The notes: generated from the sequence alone by a model not told the origin. Positions 24,834 through 32,954 are shown, counted from the first letter of the stretch. The stretch is DNA of 36,098 nucleotides from Candidatus Aminicenans sakinawicola JGI OTU-1 (GCA_000493965.1 AWNV01000025.1:1-36098); one strand, 5' to 3'. Numbers and translations: made by a program.

Positions 24834-25090
24834 GAGAAGAATTATTCTGGGACAGGGATCCTGGTTCCGTGCCTCCTGAAATTGAAATTGAGAGAGCAAT
24901 AAATTTCGGGGGTTTTGATTATATTAAAAAGATCCAGGAAAAAAACAGCATGAAAAAATTCATAGATGTATTATTAAACAGCCGAAATCTAAGTCGAAAA
25001 GCAGTCACTTACTGGTGCCTGAAGCTGCATATTGACAGAATGAAAACAACAACCTTCAAAACTAATACTATCTGGACTCCTATTAGATAA
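24830..25090 (+). pseudogene. DUF6922-like protein, probably truncated by repeat B
   Basis: The first 70 residues (MREELFWDRDPGSVPPEIEI, then INFGGFDYIKKI, LLNSRNLSRKAVTYWCLKLH) resemble small DUF6922-type proteins that often precede AbiEii-like nucleotidyltransferase toxins. The last ten residues (TNTIWTPIR) are encoded by repeat B, which starts at 25058, so the natural C terminus and any toxin gene have been lost or displaced. The family assignment is tentative. Confidence 0.45.
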
Positions 25091-25245
25091 ATAAAACGAT
25101 AATGCTTCTGGCAATTGACCTCAGCATCTTGTGTTCTGATATTTTTATTCCAAGATGTCAACTGGCGAAAATCGTGCAAAATGGATGGTCTAAGCGCAAA
25201 TATAGGGGGTGAATCTGGGCTATCTATATTGCAATCTATAGGTTG
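25058..25245 (+). repeat. Repeat family B, longest copy
   Basis: Shares its left 65 bp and its right end with the copy at 20784-20880 and its middle with about 19110-19175. It begins inside the coding sequence of the DUF6922-like gene, so it behaves as an inserted element. No terminal inverted repeats are obvious. Confidence 0.7.
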
Positions 25246-25297
25246 GCACAGCCAAGCTGCAATTCAATCAATCCAATTCAATTAGCTAATTTTATAA

Positions 25298-25437
25298 GAT
25301 TCTCTCATTCCTGCGGATTTCTTGTTGACTGGATTTGTTTTTTATGTGTATTATCGGAGAGGCAGCTATTAAGAGGGTGGAAATTTAATGAAATTGAGTG
25401 AACATCGTCATCAACAAAAAAGGAAATTCTTATCTTT
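25298..25437 (+). repeat. Dispersed repeat family A, copy 6
   Basis: TTGACT 25325-25330 and TATTAT 25349-25354, spacer 18 bp. It is of the same right-end subtype as copies 1 and 2. It points into the 3' end of the minus-strand response-regulator gene, so any transcript would be antisense to it. Confidence 0.75.
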
Positions 25438-26782
25438 TGTAGGATTTTATCTTGTAGCCAAGCATTCTCTCCGTGATCCCTAATGCCCGGGCCGCCCTGC
25501 TCTTAACGCCATTGTTTTCCCTGATTGCTTTCTTGATTTCCAAGATTTCGAGCCGCTTGACTCTCTCTGTCAAAGACAGCCCATCCATCTGTAATTTTTC
25601 TTCTTTTTTTTCCTTTAGAAAAAGGGGTAGATTTGCGGTTATAATGTAATCCTTCTCGCAGAAAACAACCGCCCTCTCCATGACATTTTCCAGTTCCCTG
25701 ATGTTTCCGGGAAACGGATATTGAATGATGGCGTTCATGGCTTCGGCAGATATTCCCTCGATTTTTTTTCCCTCCTTCTCGGCAAACTTTCTGATGAAGT
25801 GGTCCACTAGAGGAGGAACATCCTCTTTTCTTTTTCTCAGAGGAGGAACATAGATGCGGATGACGTTTAACCGGTAGTAAAGGTCTGGCCTGAATTTCTC
25901 CTCTTCCATCAGCTTCTCCAAGTCCCTGTTTGTGGCTGCGATGATTCTGACATCTGATTTCAATGGTTGAGACGATCCCAACCGGTAGAACTCTCTCTCT
26001 TGCAGGAAGCGCAGGAGTTTGACCTGAAGCTTGAGAGGGAGGTCACCGATTTCGTCAAGAAAAAGGGTTCCTCCGGAGGCTGACTCAAATTTTCCGATTT
26101 TTCTTTCATATGCGCCTGTGTAGGCTCCCTTCTCGGTCCCGAAGAGTTCGCTTTCGATAAGGGTTTCTGGAAAAGAAGGGATATTGACGACAACATAAGG
26201 CCCTTTTTTTCTGTTGGAGGAATAATGGATGGTTTTGGCCACAAGGTCTTTTCCTGTTCCTGTCTCTCCAGAAATGAGAACCGTTGCCTCGCTTTTAGCC
26301 GCTTTGGCTGTCAACTGAGCTACCTTGTTCATTTCCGAGGAAGTGAAGATGAAATTTTTCGGTCTGAATTTTTCTTCGAGAGAACTTTGAAGCAATGAGA
26401 CTTCTTTTTTCAGCTTTTGCCGTTCCAATGCCCTTTCAATCAATAAAAGAAATTTATTAAAGTCGATGGGCTTGGCGATGTAGTCGTAAGCTCCCTTTTT
26501 CAAGGCTTGAACAGCCGTTTCCACGTTTCCGTATGCGGTCACCATAATAGGCGTGATCAATGGATTTTTCTCCAGGACCCCCTGGATGACATCGATTCCT
26601 GTCTCCTCGTCCAGTTTGTAATCGACCACAGCGATGTCTATGGTCTGCTCTGTGATGACTCCAAGGGCTTCTTTCCGGGATGAGGCTTCAAAGACTATGT
26701 AGCCTTCTTGTTCCAGATTCTCTCTGATCAGTTTTTTCTGGAGAGGATCGTCCTCAACAATTAAAAGATGTCCTTTGTCCAT
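25430..26782 (-). CDS. NtrC-family sigma-54-dependent response regulator
   Basis: The 450-residue protein has a receiver domain (residues about 1-120, phosphorylation site Asp54 in VVDYKLD). An AAA+ ATPase domain follows, with Walker A GETGTGKD (172-179), the sigma-54 contact loop GAYTGA (219-224, with Tyr in place of the common Phe) and Walker B GGTLFLDEIGDL. A Fis-type helix-turn-helix lies at the end (SRAARALGITERMLGYKIKS). Phosphorylated by the adjacent kinase, it would bind upstream sites and open sigma-54 promoters. The gene is separated from the kinase gene by 1 bp and is last in the operon. A strong sigma-54 promoter with two palindromes precedes the operon at 30165-30269, so it probably activates its own operon. 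Confidence 0.95.
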   Translation of the reverse strand: MDKGHLLIVEDDPLQKKLIRENLEQEGYIVFEASSRKEALGVITEQTIDIAVVDYKLDEETGIDVIQGVLEKNPLITPIMVTAYGNVETAVQALKKGAYDYIAKPIDFNKFLLLIERALERQKLKKEVSLLQSSLEEKFRPKNFIFTSSEMNKVAQLTAKAAKSEATVLISGETGTGKDLVAKTIHYSSNRKKGPYVVVNIPSFPETLIESELFGTEKGAYTGAYERKIGKFESASGGTLFLDEIGDLPLKLQVKLLRFLQEREFYRLGSSQPLKSDVRIIAATNRDLEKLMEEEKFRPDLYYRLNVIRIYVPPLRKRKEDVPPLVDHFIRKFAEKEGKKIEGISAEAMNAIIQYPFPGNIRELENVMERAVVFCEKDYIITANLPLFLKEKKEEKLQMDGLSLTERVKRLEILEIKKAIRENNGVKSRAARALGITERMLGYKIKSYKR

Positions 26783-26783
26783 T

Positions 26784-28025
26784 TCAACCTCCCGTAATCT
26801 GAATTAAAAAAGAAGTCCCCTGCCCGATGCGGCTGTCGAATATGATGCTTCCGTGATGGGCCTCGATGATTTTTTTTGTCAGGTAAAGGCCAATGCCCAT
26901 GCCTTCCTTTTTATGGGAGTAGAAAGGTTCGAAAATGTGTGTCTTTTCTTCATCAGACATTCCTCTTCCGCTGTCTGTGATGGTTATGGAAACTTTTTTT
27001 CGTTGTTCTTTGGCTTGGACACGAATCGTTTCCTTTTCGGAGGCATCGAGGGAATTTTGCAGCAGGTTGAGAAAGGCTTGGCTCATTAATCCCTTATCCG
27101 CGTTTATAATGATCTCTTTGTCTTCGGAATACTGCAGGTCTACTGACTTAGAGGAGCCTCCCCTTCTCAAAGATTCAAAGATGTCCTCGATAAGATACTT
27201 AAGGACAAACCTCTCTCTCTGGAGGTTCAGTGGTTTGAGCGTGGCTGAGAAAAGATCAATGATCCGGGATATTTTTTGGACTTCTGTTCTTCCTTGAGAA
27301 ATGTCCTCCCAGAGTTCCTGTGGGGATTTTTTTTGTAAGAGCTCGAGGAGAAGGGCTAAGCTGTTCAGCGGATTTTTGATTTCATGGGCTATTCCTGAGG
27401 CAAAAGCGGAGATCTCACGGAATCTCTCCTTCTCCCGCTTTTCCTTCTCGGTTTCCTTCTCCTTTTTCATATAGTGGGCTTGAATTTGATAAATACCCAA
27501 AAAGAAAACAATTCCTATACCCACGATTACGGCAAAAAGAATAATGAAATTCCTTCGGGAATGGGCCATCATCTCTTCAAGATTAACCAGGGAATATCCC
27601 AAATAAATATGGTAATTTTTCTGATCCGGTGCGGTAAAAGAAGAAAAAAAGTTGAATATCTTGCCGGCCGGTGAATCTATGACCCACGATTCTTTTTCCT
27701 GGATGGTTTTGCGAGAGAGGGGAAGATATCCTTCGAACTGAGACTTCCAGCCTAATATGTTCTTTTCATCGTCCAGCAGGGCCATATAATAGATATTTTC
27801 TTCTCCGGAATAAAGCTCGAAGATCTCGTCTGCCTGATAGTTTTCGCTCAAATAATGGGATATGTTAGTCTTGAGAATTTCGGCCGTGGAACGGAGCTGT
27901 TCTTTTACCAGGTCTTCGACCTTGCTTTTGATGTAGGACCGGTTCACTGTGGAAAGAATAAAGAAAAGGATAACAATCCCTATCAGGGGAAGGAAAAAAA
28001 ATAAGAATATAGCCTTCTTTTTCAA
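26784..28025 (-). CDS. Membrane sensor histidine kinase
   Basis: The 413-residue kinase has two transmembrane helices (about 5-27 and 160-180) around a periplasmic domain of some 130 residues containing a PAS-like segment (YYMALLDDEKNILGWKSQFE). A charged coiled linker leads to the HisKA domain with His214 in GIAHEIKNPLNSL. The ATPase domain shows LLQNSLDAS (N box), DSGRGMSDEEK and GMGIGLYLTKKIIEAHHGSI. It probably phosphorylates the next gene's regulator. The start is TTG (28023-28025), which overlaps the stop of the gene before it (TATTGA), a sign of coupled translation. The signal sensed is unknown; its partner genes encode envelope proteins. Confidence 0.92.
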   Translation of the reverse strand: MKKKAIFLFFFLPLIGIVILFFILSTVNRSYIKSKVEDLVKEQLRSTAEILKTNISHYLSENYQADEIFELYSGEENIYYMALLDDEKNILGWKSQFEGYLPLSRKTIQEKESWVIDSPAGKIFNFFSSFTAPDQKNYHIYLGYSLVNLEEMMAHSRRNFIILFAVIVGIGIVFFLGIYQIQAHYMKKEKETEKEKREKERFREISAFASGIAHEIKNPLNSLALLLELLQKKSPQELWEDISQGRTEVQKISRIIDLFSATLKPLNLQRERFVLKYLIEDIFESLRRGGSSKSVDLQYSEDKEIIINADKGLMSQAFLNLLQNSLDASEKETIRVQAKEQRKKVSITITDSGRGMSDEEKTHIFEPFYSHKKEGMGIGLYLTKKIIEAHHGSIIFDSRIGQGTSFLIQITGG

Positions 28026-28465
28026 TATAAGCCCATTTTTCTTTTCCCCTTCCTATTTGTTTGTCCCTTTCCTCCTCTCCAATTTGGAAAGCCGTGCTGA
28101 TCCCTAAGAAGAAGGGTTTGGCCGCTGAACTGGACTTCCCGTGTAATGATATTTCGGACGTTTTCTTCGGATGCGTAGAAGGACCCTTTGACCACAAGAT
28201 ATTCGCCCTGGTGGAAATCATGGTCAAAGAACCATACGGGGCTGATTTCGACCTTGAAGATTGTGTTTGTCTTGTTTTCCTCAAGGATGATGACGAGAAA
28301 AGGAGATGTATTCTTGTAGAGAGGCTCCATTTTGATTTCTTTAATGGTGCCTTTGACAGTGATTTCCTTATCCACGTTGTAAAAATGCTCTGTTTTTTGT
28401 CCGAAGGACAAAGCTGCTGCATAGATCAAAACAACGAACAATCCACACATAGACAGACGTTTCAT
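28022..28465 (-). CDS. Small exported OB-fold-like protein
   Basis: From ATG 28465 the 147-residue product has a signal peptide (about 1-23, ending LSFGQ). The mature part reads like a beta-barrel of OB type: VDKEITVKGTIKEIKMEPLY, FLVIILEE, FKVEISPVWFF, GEYLVVKGSFY and then TLLLRDQHGFPNWRGG, an RD-x-x-G-x-P-x-W motif. I know of periplasmic proteins with this ending but cannot name the family with certainty. Its ATG overlaps the stop of the preceding barrel gene (ATGA), and its own stop overlaps the kinase start, so all are translationally linked. It may be the sensed or sensing component of the system. Confidence 0.65.
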   Translation of the reverse strand: MKRLSMCGLFVVLIYAAALSFGQKTEHFYNVDKEITVKGTIKEIKMEPLYKNTSPFLVIILEENKTNTIFKVEISPVWFFDHDFHQGEYLVVKGSFYASEENVRNIITREVQFSGQTLLLRDQHGFPNWRGGKGQTNRKGKRKMGLY

Positions 28466-29635
28466 TTTCTTTCTCCATAAGGTATATTCCATTGAATCCC
28501 GGCGGAAAAAAAGTGGCCGTTCCAGTCAAATAAGGAGTCGTTGGAACCGTTGGCTACATAGAAATAGGAAACAGAAACAGAAAATTTCGAAAAATTCTTC
28601 TTGGCCCTCACTTCGAACTGTCTTCTTTCGTCCTTTCGCAATATTCCCAGAGAATCTCCTTCAAGGCTCAGGCTTTCAATCCCTGGGAATTCCTTATTAT
28701 CCATAGTATACATCAACTTCAATTGGATATTCCAGGGTATAAGCACAGTCATTTGGGTTCCAATCCTGAAACCTTCCCAAGAAAACCGGTCATAGGAAGG
28801 ATTTTCGACAGCGTAGAACTCTTCTATGAAAGTGAAAGGATTTTTTCCGGAAAGGCTCCATTGTTTTGTGCCTGTTAGCTGAAGTCCTACTCGACTCCCC
28901 AGGCCTTGGGCAATCAATCCCGACAATGAAAACACTTGGATTCCCTGTCCCTCACTCTGGGTTTGTATGATGAACTGGTGCAGACCATTTCTATAGGGAT
29001 TGTGCCGTCCTTTGCCCCCCGAAGACGAGGAATTCGTTTCCGCGACCACAACTTCCTCCTCCGAGAAATAAGGGTGTAAAAAGTTTTTGTATCCCCAGCT
29101 CATCTCCCCCTTCAGAGTGGTTTTCGTCTGAAAGTATTTATCGAGAGAGAGCATCAGGGAGTGGCTGACGGAATCAAAAACAGACGACTTGTAGTTTTTG
29201 TACTCAAACGTATAGTTGGATTTCAGGATGGATGTCTGGCTGAGGTAAGTTTTGAAGGCTGTAAAAAAATTTACAGAGAGATAATTGAAATCAGAATAGT
29301 CAGACCGGTAGAAAGCTCCGCGTCCGGTTAGCGAAAGATAAAACGCGGATTTCTCATTAAGAGCATGAATGTAGTCAATCCCCACATCTTGAGTGTAGTA
29401 TGTGAGGTTGGGATTTTCAAAAAGATAGGAATAGCTCCCTTCAGTAAACAGTGAGAACTCGGAGATATTCTTATCCACATAAAGGCCAAAAGTTGAGAGC
29501 TGGTCTGATTCTGCAAACCGGTTTTGGAAGAGATTGTTGGTTGCGTTCTGGAAAAAAGGACAGGGAAAGGGTGTCAGCAGTCAGGTTTGGTGCGAGCAGC
29601 AGTGCAAAAAACAGGATGAATGCGTATCTTCTCAT
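28462..29635 (-). CDS. Outer-membrane beta-barrel protein, frameshifted after the signal peptide
   Basis: A signal peptide begins at ATG 29635 (MRRYAFILFFALLLAPNLTA, with AAGGAG upstream) and is followed by DTLSLSFF. There the frame breaks at a run of six A on the plus strand (29552-29557). One base fewer restores a continuous frame through QNATNNLFQNRFAESDQ into the 338-codon frame that ends at 28462. The mature part is made of alternating beta strands (FSLFTEGSYSYLFENPN, SAFYLSLTGRGAFYRSD, FEVRAKKNFSKFSVSVSYFY) and ends HFFSAGIQWNIPYGERK, so an outer-membrane barrel of about 16 strands is likely. It is the second gene of the sigma-54 operon. Confidence 0.75.
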
Positions 29636-29648
29636 GTTCTCCTTCTTG

Positions 29649-29713
29649 AAAGAGGGAAATGAGGGTATGCCCCTTTTCCCTCTTTGAAAGAGGAGAGGTT
29701 CACTCTCCTCTTT
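29649..29713. promoter_or_regulatory. Two tandem intercistronic hairpins
   Basis: Hairpin 1 (29649-29685) pairs AAAGAGGGAAA with TTTCCCTCTTT, with a further GGG/CCC inside. Hairpin 2 (29687-29713) is a perfect 11-bp stem (AAAGAGGAGAG / CTCTCCTCTTT) with a five-base loop. They lie between the first and second genes of the sigma-54 operon, without a strong T run. They could stabilise or process the mRNA so that the first gene is made in larger amounts. Confidence 0.6.
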
Positions 29714-29718
29714 GTGTC

Positions 29719-30120
29719 TCATCTGCCGCCGCGCCTGTTGCCCAAGCCCTTAGGACCTGTTCCATCGCATATGCCGCTGCCGAATTGACTGACGCGGAAA
29801 TTGTGTTTGTTCCTGAACTTGTTTGAGGAAGCCATGTTTCCATTCCTTCCCTGGTATCCCGTACCATCTTGGGGTCTGGCCCAGTCACTATCCTGGCCAT
29901 TGGGGATCCCATCATTGTCGTGATCACGGAAATCATTAGCAAAATCACAGATTCCGTCTCCGTTTTCATCTACAAACAGGGTGCGGACTTGGAATCTTGA
30001 TTGTACCATGTTTTGTGCGACATTTCGAGCCGCTTTTTGCGTTGTATCCTCGGCAAAAATTAAGCCCGCTCCCAGGATCATCAAAGATCCCATCAGCGCG
30101 ATTGTTTTTCTGATGTTCAT
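29719..30120 (-). CDS. Small exported protein with calcium-binding (EF-hand/TSP3-like) motifs
   Basis: ATG 30120 is preceded by AAAGGAGG. The 133-residue protein has a signal peptide (about 1-23, ending GLIFAED), a helix rich in Ala/Gln/Asn, and then DENGDGICDFANDF followed by DHDNDGIPNGQDSDW, a pair of D-x-D/N-x-D-G loops as in EF-hands and thrombospondin type 3 repeats. The last 40 residues are rich in Gly, Asn and Arg. It is the first gene after the sigma-54 promoter and is followed by hairpins, which suggests that it is made in excess. It may be a periplasmic metal- or stress-buffering protein, by analogy with ZraP-type systems; that is inference. Confidence 0.75.
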   Translation of the reverse strand: MNIRKTIALMGSLMILGAGLIFAEDTTQKAARNVAQNMVQSRFQVRTLFVDENGDGICDFANDFRDHDNDGIPNGQDSDWARPQDGTGYQGRNGNMASSNKFRNKHNFRVSQFGSGICDGTGPKGLGNRRGGR

Positions 30121-30164
30121 TGGAACCTCCTTTCGTTTCATTTGTTTCATCAGGTCGTTTGTAG

Positions 30165-30181
30165 TGCAAAACTCGTGCCAA
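30165..30181 (-). promoter_or_regulatory. Sigma-54 (-24/-12) promoter
   Basis: The minus strand reads TTGGCACGAGTTTTGCA, which matches the consensus TGGCACR-N4-TTGCW at every fixed position. The -12 GC lies about 35 bp before the ribosome binding site of the gene at 29719-30120. The operon's last gene is a sigma-54 activator. Confidence 0.9.
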
Positions 30182-30233
30182 GTTATATGTTGTTGAAAAT
30201 AAAGGAAATTAAATTATGAACGTTATGACAAAT

Positions 30234-30269
30234 CCTACATTATTGTAGGAAGGGCTACAATTTTGTAGG
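30234..30269. promoter_or_regulatory. Two 16-bp palindromes, likely activator-binding sites
   Basis: CCTACATTATTGTAGG (30234-30249) is a perfect CCTACA-N4-TGTAGG palindrome. GCTACAATTTTGTAGG (30254-30269) has the same CTACA-N4-TGTAG half-sites. Their centres are 20 bp apart, about two helical turns, and they lie roughly 55-90 bp upstream of the -24 element, as expected for a sigma-54 activator's upstream sites. Confidence 0.75.
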
Positions 30270-30603
30270 AACTTGTATAGAAATTCCCCCAAAAATTTAT
30301 ACCGGAGAAGCCCCCATTTTTGCTTCGTCCGTACTTCCTCTTTTTTACAAGCGCAGAGAATACCAGCCGGCCAGGAAGGGCGTCACGATCCGGAGATGGT
30401 AGTCGCTGAGAAAGGTAAAATCTATAAAAGTCCAAGTGCTTCAAAAAAGCATATCAAATCCTTATGAAATATGAATTTAAATCCTCTTTCGATACTGGGA
30501 TTTCAACCCCAGACCCAGGAATTTGCTGGCATACCATGGTTAGATTCTTAAATGACAAGACATTACTTCTTCGGTTAGATTTTAGATGATTTGATTCGTG
30601 CTC
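30270..30603. other. Gene-free stretch
   Basis: Apart from the far flank of the palindromes I see nothing certain. A short plus-strand frame around 30394 (MVVAEKGKIYKSPSASKKHI) has no ribosome binding site or known family. Confidence 0.3.
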
Positions 30604-30632
30604 TTTACTTCCTCCTCAAAATAAATTATAAT
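30604..30632 (+). promoter_or_regulatory. Sigma-70-type promoter of the msrB-msrA gene
   Basis: TTTACT (30604-30609) and a perfect TATAAT (30627-30632) with a 17-bp spacer, 23 bp before the ATG at 30655. Confidence 0.6.
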
Positions 30633-30654
30633 AATTTCAGGGGAAATAAAGGAT

Positions 30655-31719
30655 ATGGGAGACTCAATTAAGCGAAAAATTATCATTGCCCTCACGGTTC
30701 TTGCCGTCTTAATTTGCTGCCTAAGTCTTAAGCCTTCGTTCAAACAGGAATCAACAGCCGACGAGTTTAGTAAGGGAGAAGAAACGATGATCAAGAAGGT
30801 AATCAAAACAGATAAAGAATGGAAAAAGATCTTGTCGCCCGAACAATATCAAGTAATGAGGAAACGCAGTACAGAACGATCTTTTACAGGCAAATACAAC
30901 AACCATTATAAGAAAGGAATATACGTATGCGCTGGATGCGGCACTCCCCTGTTCAGTTCTGAAGCCAAATACGAACAGGGCACAGGTTGGCCGAGCTTCA
31001 CTGCTCCTGTGAATGAAAATCATATTGACTATTTAGATGATTATTCCCATTTCATGCACCGAATCGAAACGAGATGCACGGTCTGCGGAGCTCATCTTGG
31101 ACATATCTTCGATGACGGTCCAGGCCCCCCAGGTAAGCATTACTGCATTAATTCAGTCAGTCTGGATTTTAAGCCAACTGATTCTCAACAACGCGCCGAA
31201 TCAAATCCTGAAGATAGACCTGATGAAAAGGATAAAAAATCCCTAAAAGTTGAGACCGCAATCTTTGCTGCAGGCTGCTTCTGGGGAGTCGAGCAAAAAT
31301 TCAGTTTACTTCCAGGTGTTATCTCGACTGTTGTTGGCTACACTGGAGGTCACACAAAAAACCCGACTTACAGGCAGGTCTGCTCCGATAAGACCGGACA
31401 CGCCGAGGCCGTGAAGATCACCTTCGACCCAAATAAGATCAGTTACGAAGATCTCCTGGAATTTTTCTTTAAAATCCATGATCCAACCCAGATCGACCGC
31501 CAGGGACCTGACATCGGCACCCAGTATAAGAGCTATATTTTTTACAACAACGACAGTCAGAAGGAAGCTGCTGAAAAAATGGTCGACAAGCTCGAGAGTT
31601 CAGGCCGATTTAAAAAGCCTATTGCCACTCAAATCGTCCCCGCATCTGAATTCTACAAAGCCGAGGAATACCACCAGAAATATTACGAAAAACGCAAAAA
31701 GAGTTTAAATAACTTTTAG
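30655..31719 (+). CDS. msrBA: Fused peptide-methionine sulfoxide reductase MsrB-MsrA, with N-terminal export signal
   Basis: A hydrophobic segment (about residues 8-26, IIIALTVLAVLICCLSL) suggests a signal or anchor. MsrB follows (about 50-175), with the zinc site CAGCGTPLF and CTVCGAHLGH and the catalytic Cys in HYCINSVSLDF. MsrA comes next (about 200-354), with catalytic Cys in GCFWGVEQKF. MsrB reduces the R- and MsrA the S-epimer of oxidised methionine. The order B-A is the reverse of many fusions. With the signal, it would repair envelope proteins. An internal ATG at 30787 with GGGAG eight bases upstream could make a cytoplasmic form, while the first ATG has only a close AAAGG. A good promoter lies at 30604-30632; tspO follows 34 bp later. 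Confidence 0.92.
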   Translation: MGDSIKRKIIIALTVLAVLICCLSLKPSFKQESTADEFSKGEETMIKKVIKTDKEWKKILSPEQYQVMRKRSTERSFTGKYNNHYKKGIYVCAGCGTPLFSSEAKYEQGTGWPSFTAPVNENHIDYLDDYSHFMHRIETRCTVCGAHLGHIFDDGPGPPGKHYCINSVSLDFKPTDSQQRAESNPEDRPDEKDKKSLKVETAIFAAGCFWGVEQKFSLLPGVISTVVGYTGGHTKNPTYRQVCSDKTGHAEAVKITFDPNKISYEDLLEFFFKIHDPTQIDRQGPDIGTQYKSYIFYNNDSQKEAAEKMVDKLESSGRFKKPIATQIVPASEFYKAEEYHQKYYEKRKKSLNNF

Positions 31720-31753
31720 ACTGGGGCTTGGTCGATGCCTCAAGGAGGACAAA

Positions 31754-32230
31754 ATGACCAAAAAGAGCTTGATCAGACTTATAATCAGTATCTTAATCTG
31801 CCAGTTGGCTGGCTTTCTTGGTTCCCTGTTTACAACCCCTTCCATTCCCACATGGTATGCTTCACTCGAAAAGCCATCTTTCAACCCCCCGAATTGGCTG
31901 TTCTCTCCTGTCTGGATAACTTTGTTTGTGCTGATGGGAATCTCTCTCTATCTTCTGTGGGAAAAAAGTTTGAGAGAACAAAAGGTAAAAAAAGCCTTGA
32001 TTTTCTTTGCTATCCAGCTTGTGTTGAACGTTCTCTGGTCTATCCTATTCTTCGGCCTTAAATCGCCGCTTTTTGCATTTTTCGAGATAATTGTTCTATG
32101 GGTTGCCATTTCATTAACCATTATTCAATCCTTCAAAATTTCAAAAATTGCCTCATTTTTACTTCTTCCTTACATCCTTTGGGTAAGCTTTGCCGCAATC
32201 CTCAATTATTTTTTATGGAATCTCAATTGA
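31754..32230 (+). CDS. tspO: TspO/MBR-family membrane protein
   Basis: A 158-residue protein with five transmembrane helices. Family marks are TTPSIPTWYASLEKPSFNPP near the start, then WLFSPVWITLFVLMGISLYL, and WSILFFGLKSPLFAF with LPYILWVSFAAILNYFLWNLN. TspO proteins bind tetrapyrroles and related ligands and respond to oxidative stress. AAGGAGG precedes the ATG. Position after the Msr fusion, 34 bp apart, suggests one oxidative-stress unit. Confidence 0.9.
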   Translation: MTKKSLIRLIISILICQLAGFLGSLFTTPSIPTWYASLEKPSFNPPNWLFSPVWITLFVLMGISLYLLWEKSLREQKVKKALIFFAIQLVLNVLWSILFFGLKSPLFAFFEIIVLWVAISLTIIQSFKISKIASFLLLPYILWVSFAAILNYFLWNLN

Positions 32231-32354
32231 TTTTTTATTTATAAATTGGCTTTGGAAAAAACCTGTTTGTATTGGCTGGGACTCATGAGGAGATTAAGAG
32301 ATATCTTAAAAGATAATGCCCTAAAGGCGATACAATAATGCAAGGCAACAATCT

Positions 32355-32954
32355 CTATATGATTTCGACCCATTTATTGATGGAGGTGAAATACAGGCCG
32401 GCCCCTTTGATGGGTTGTTTGGTGATTTCCGCCCAGAAGCGGCTGTAGATTTTGACTTGGGGGGCGTAATAATTCACGAAGCTTTTTAGGTCATCTCTAA
32501 TATCATCGGTCTTGAAGTCGGCGATTATCCACCCGTCTCTCTCCAAAAAGGCCAGGTCGATGGCACCGGTTAAGATGACCGGGAGTCTCTGCTTGTCTAA
32601 ATTCTTGTTTTTCGAATCTTTTTTACCGGGTTTATTACTTTCGCACATTGTTAAATCACCCGTTTGTGCCCTTACCTCCTCCCTATCAGTTATTCCCAGG
32701 GCTTTTCTATCTGTCATGATTGAGAACGGAACCTCGAAGAATTTTTTCTCGGCTTGGTTCACTCTTTCCCAGAATTCGGATTTTGTTATCGACAGGACCA
32801 ATCTTACAAGCTCAATCTTTTTGTCCAGGCTTATTTCTTCCGCCACAAGGACATTTTCTGACAGCAGACCAAGCTTTTGGCCATCACCATCCCAATCCGC
32901 ATCCCATTTCCCCAAAATCTCGAGCATCTTATGCACTGCTCTACCCCAGGCCAT
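32355..32954 (-). CDS. addA: AddA-type helicase-nuclease, C-terminal nuclease part
   Basis: The frame starts MAWGRAVHKMLEILG, the opening of the AddA nuclease domain (RG-x-x-VH), and carries the PD-(D/E)XK core GAIDLAFLERDGWIIADFKT with its Asp and Asp-x-Lys. A Y-x-x-Q-type helix follows in YYAPQVKIYSRF. It lacks any helicase part. Its upstream neighbour ends in the same region, and removing one base from a run of six C (32964-32969, plus strand) joins the two into a continuous RRGSYGMAWGRAVH. It is thus the end of addA, split by a frameshift. Confidence 0.8.
   Translation of the reverse strand: MAWGRAVHKMLEILGKWDADWDGDGQKLGLLSENVLVAEEISLDKKIELVRLVLSITKSEFWERVNQAEKKFFEVPFSIMTDRKALGITDREEVRAQTGDLTMCESNKPGKKDSKNKNLDKQRLPVILTGAIDLAFLERDGWIIADFKTDDIRDDLKSFVNYYAPQVKIYSRFWAEITKQPIKGAGLYFTSINKWVEII

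Noticed and set aside
25230..25255. TTGGCAC near 25235 as a second sigma-54 promoter
   Set aside because: The -12 GC is not at the required distance, and the site lies within repeat B without a gene downstream on that strand.
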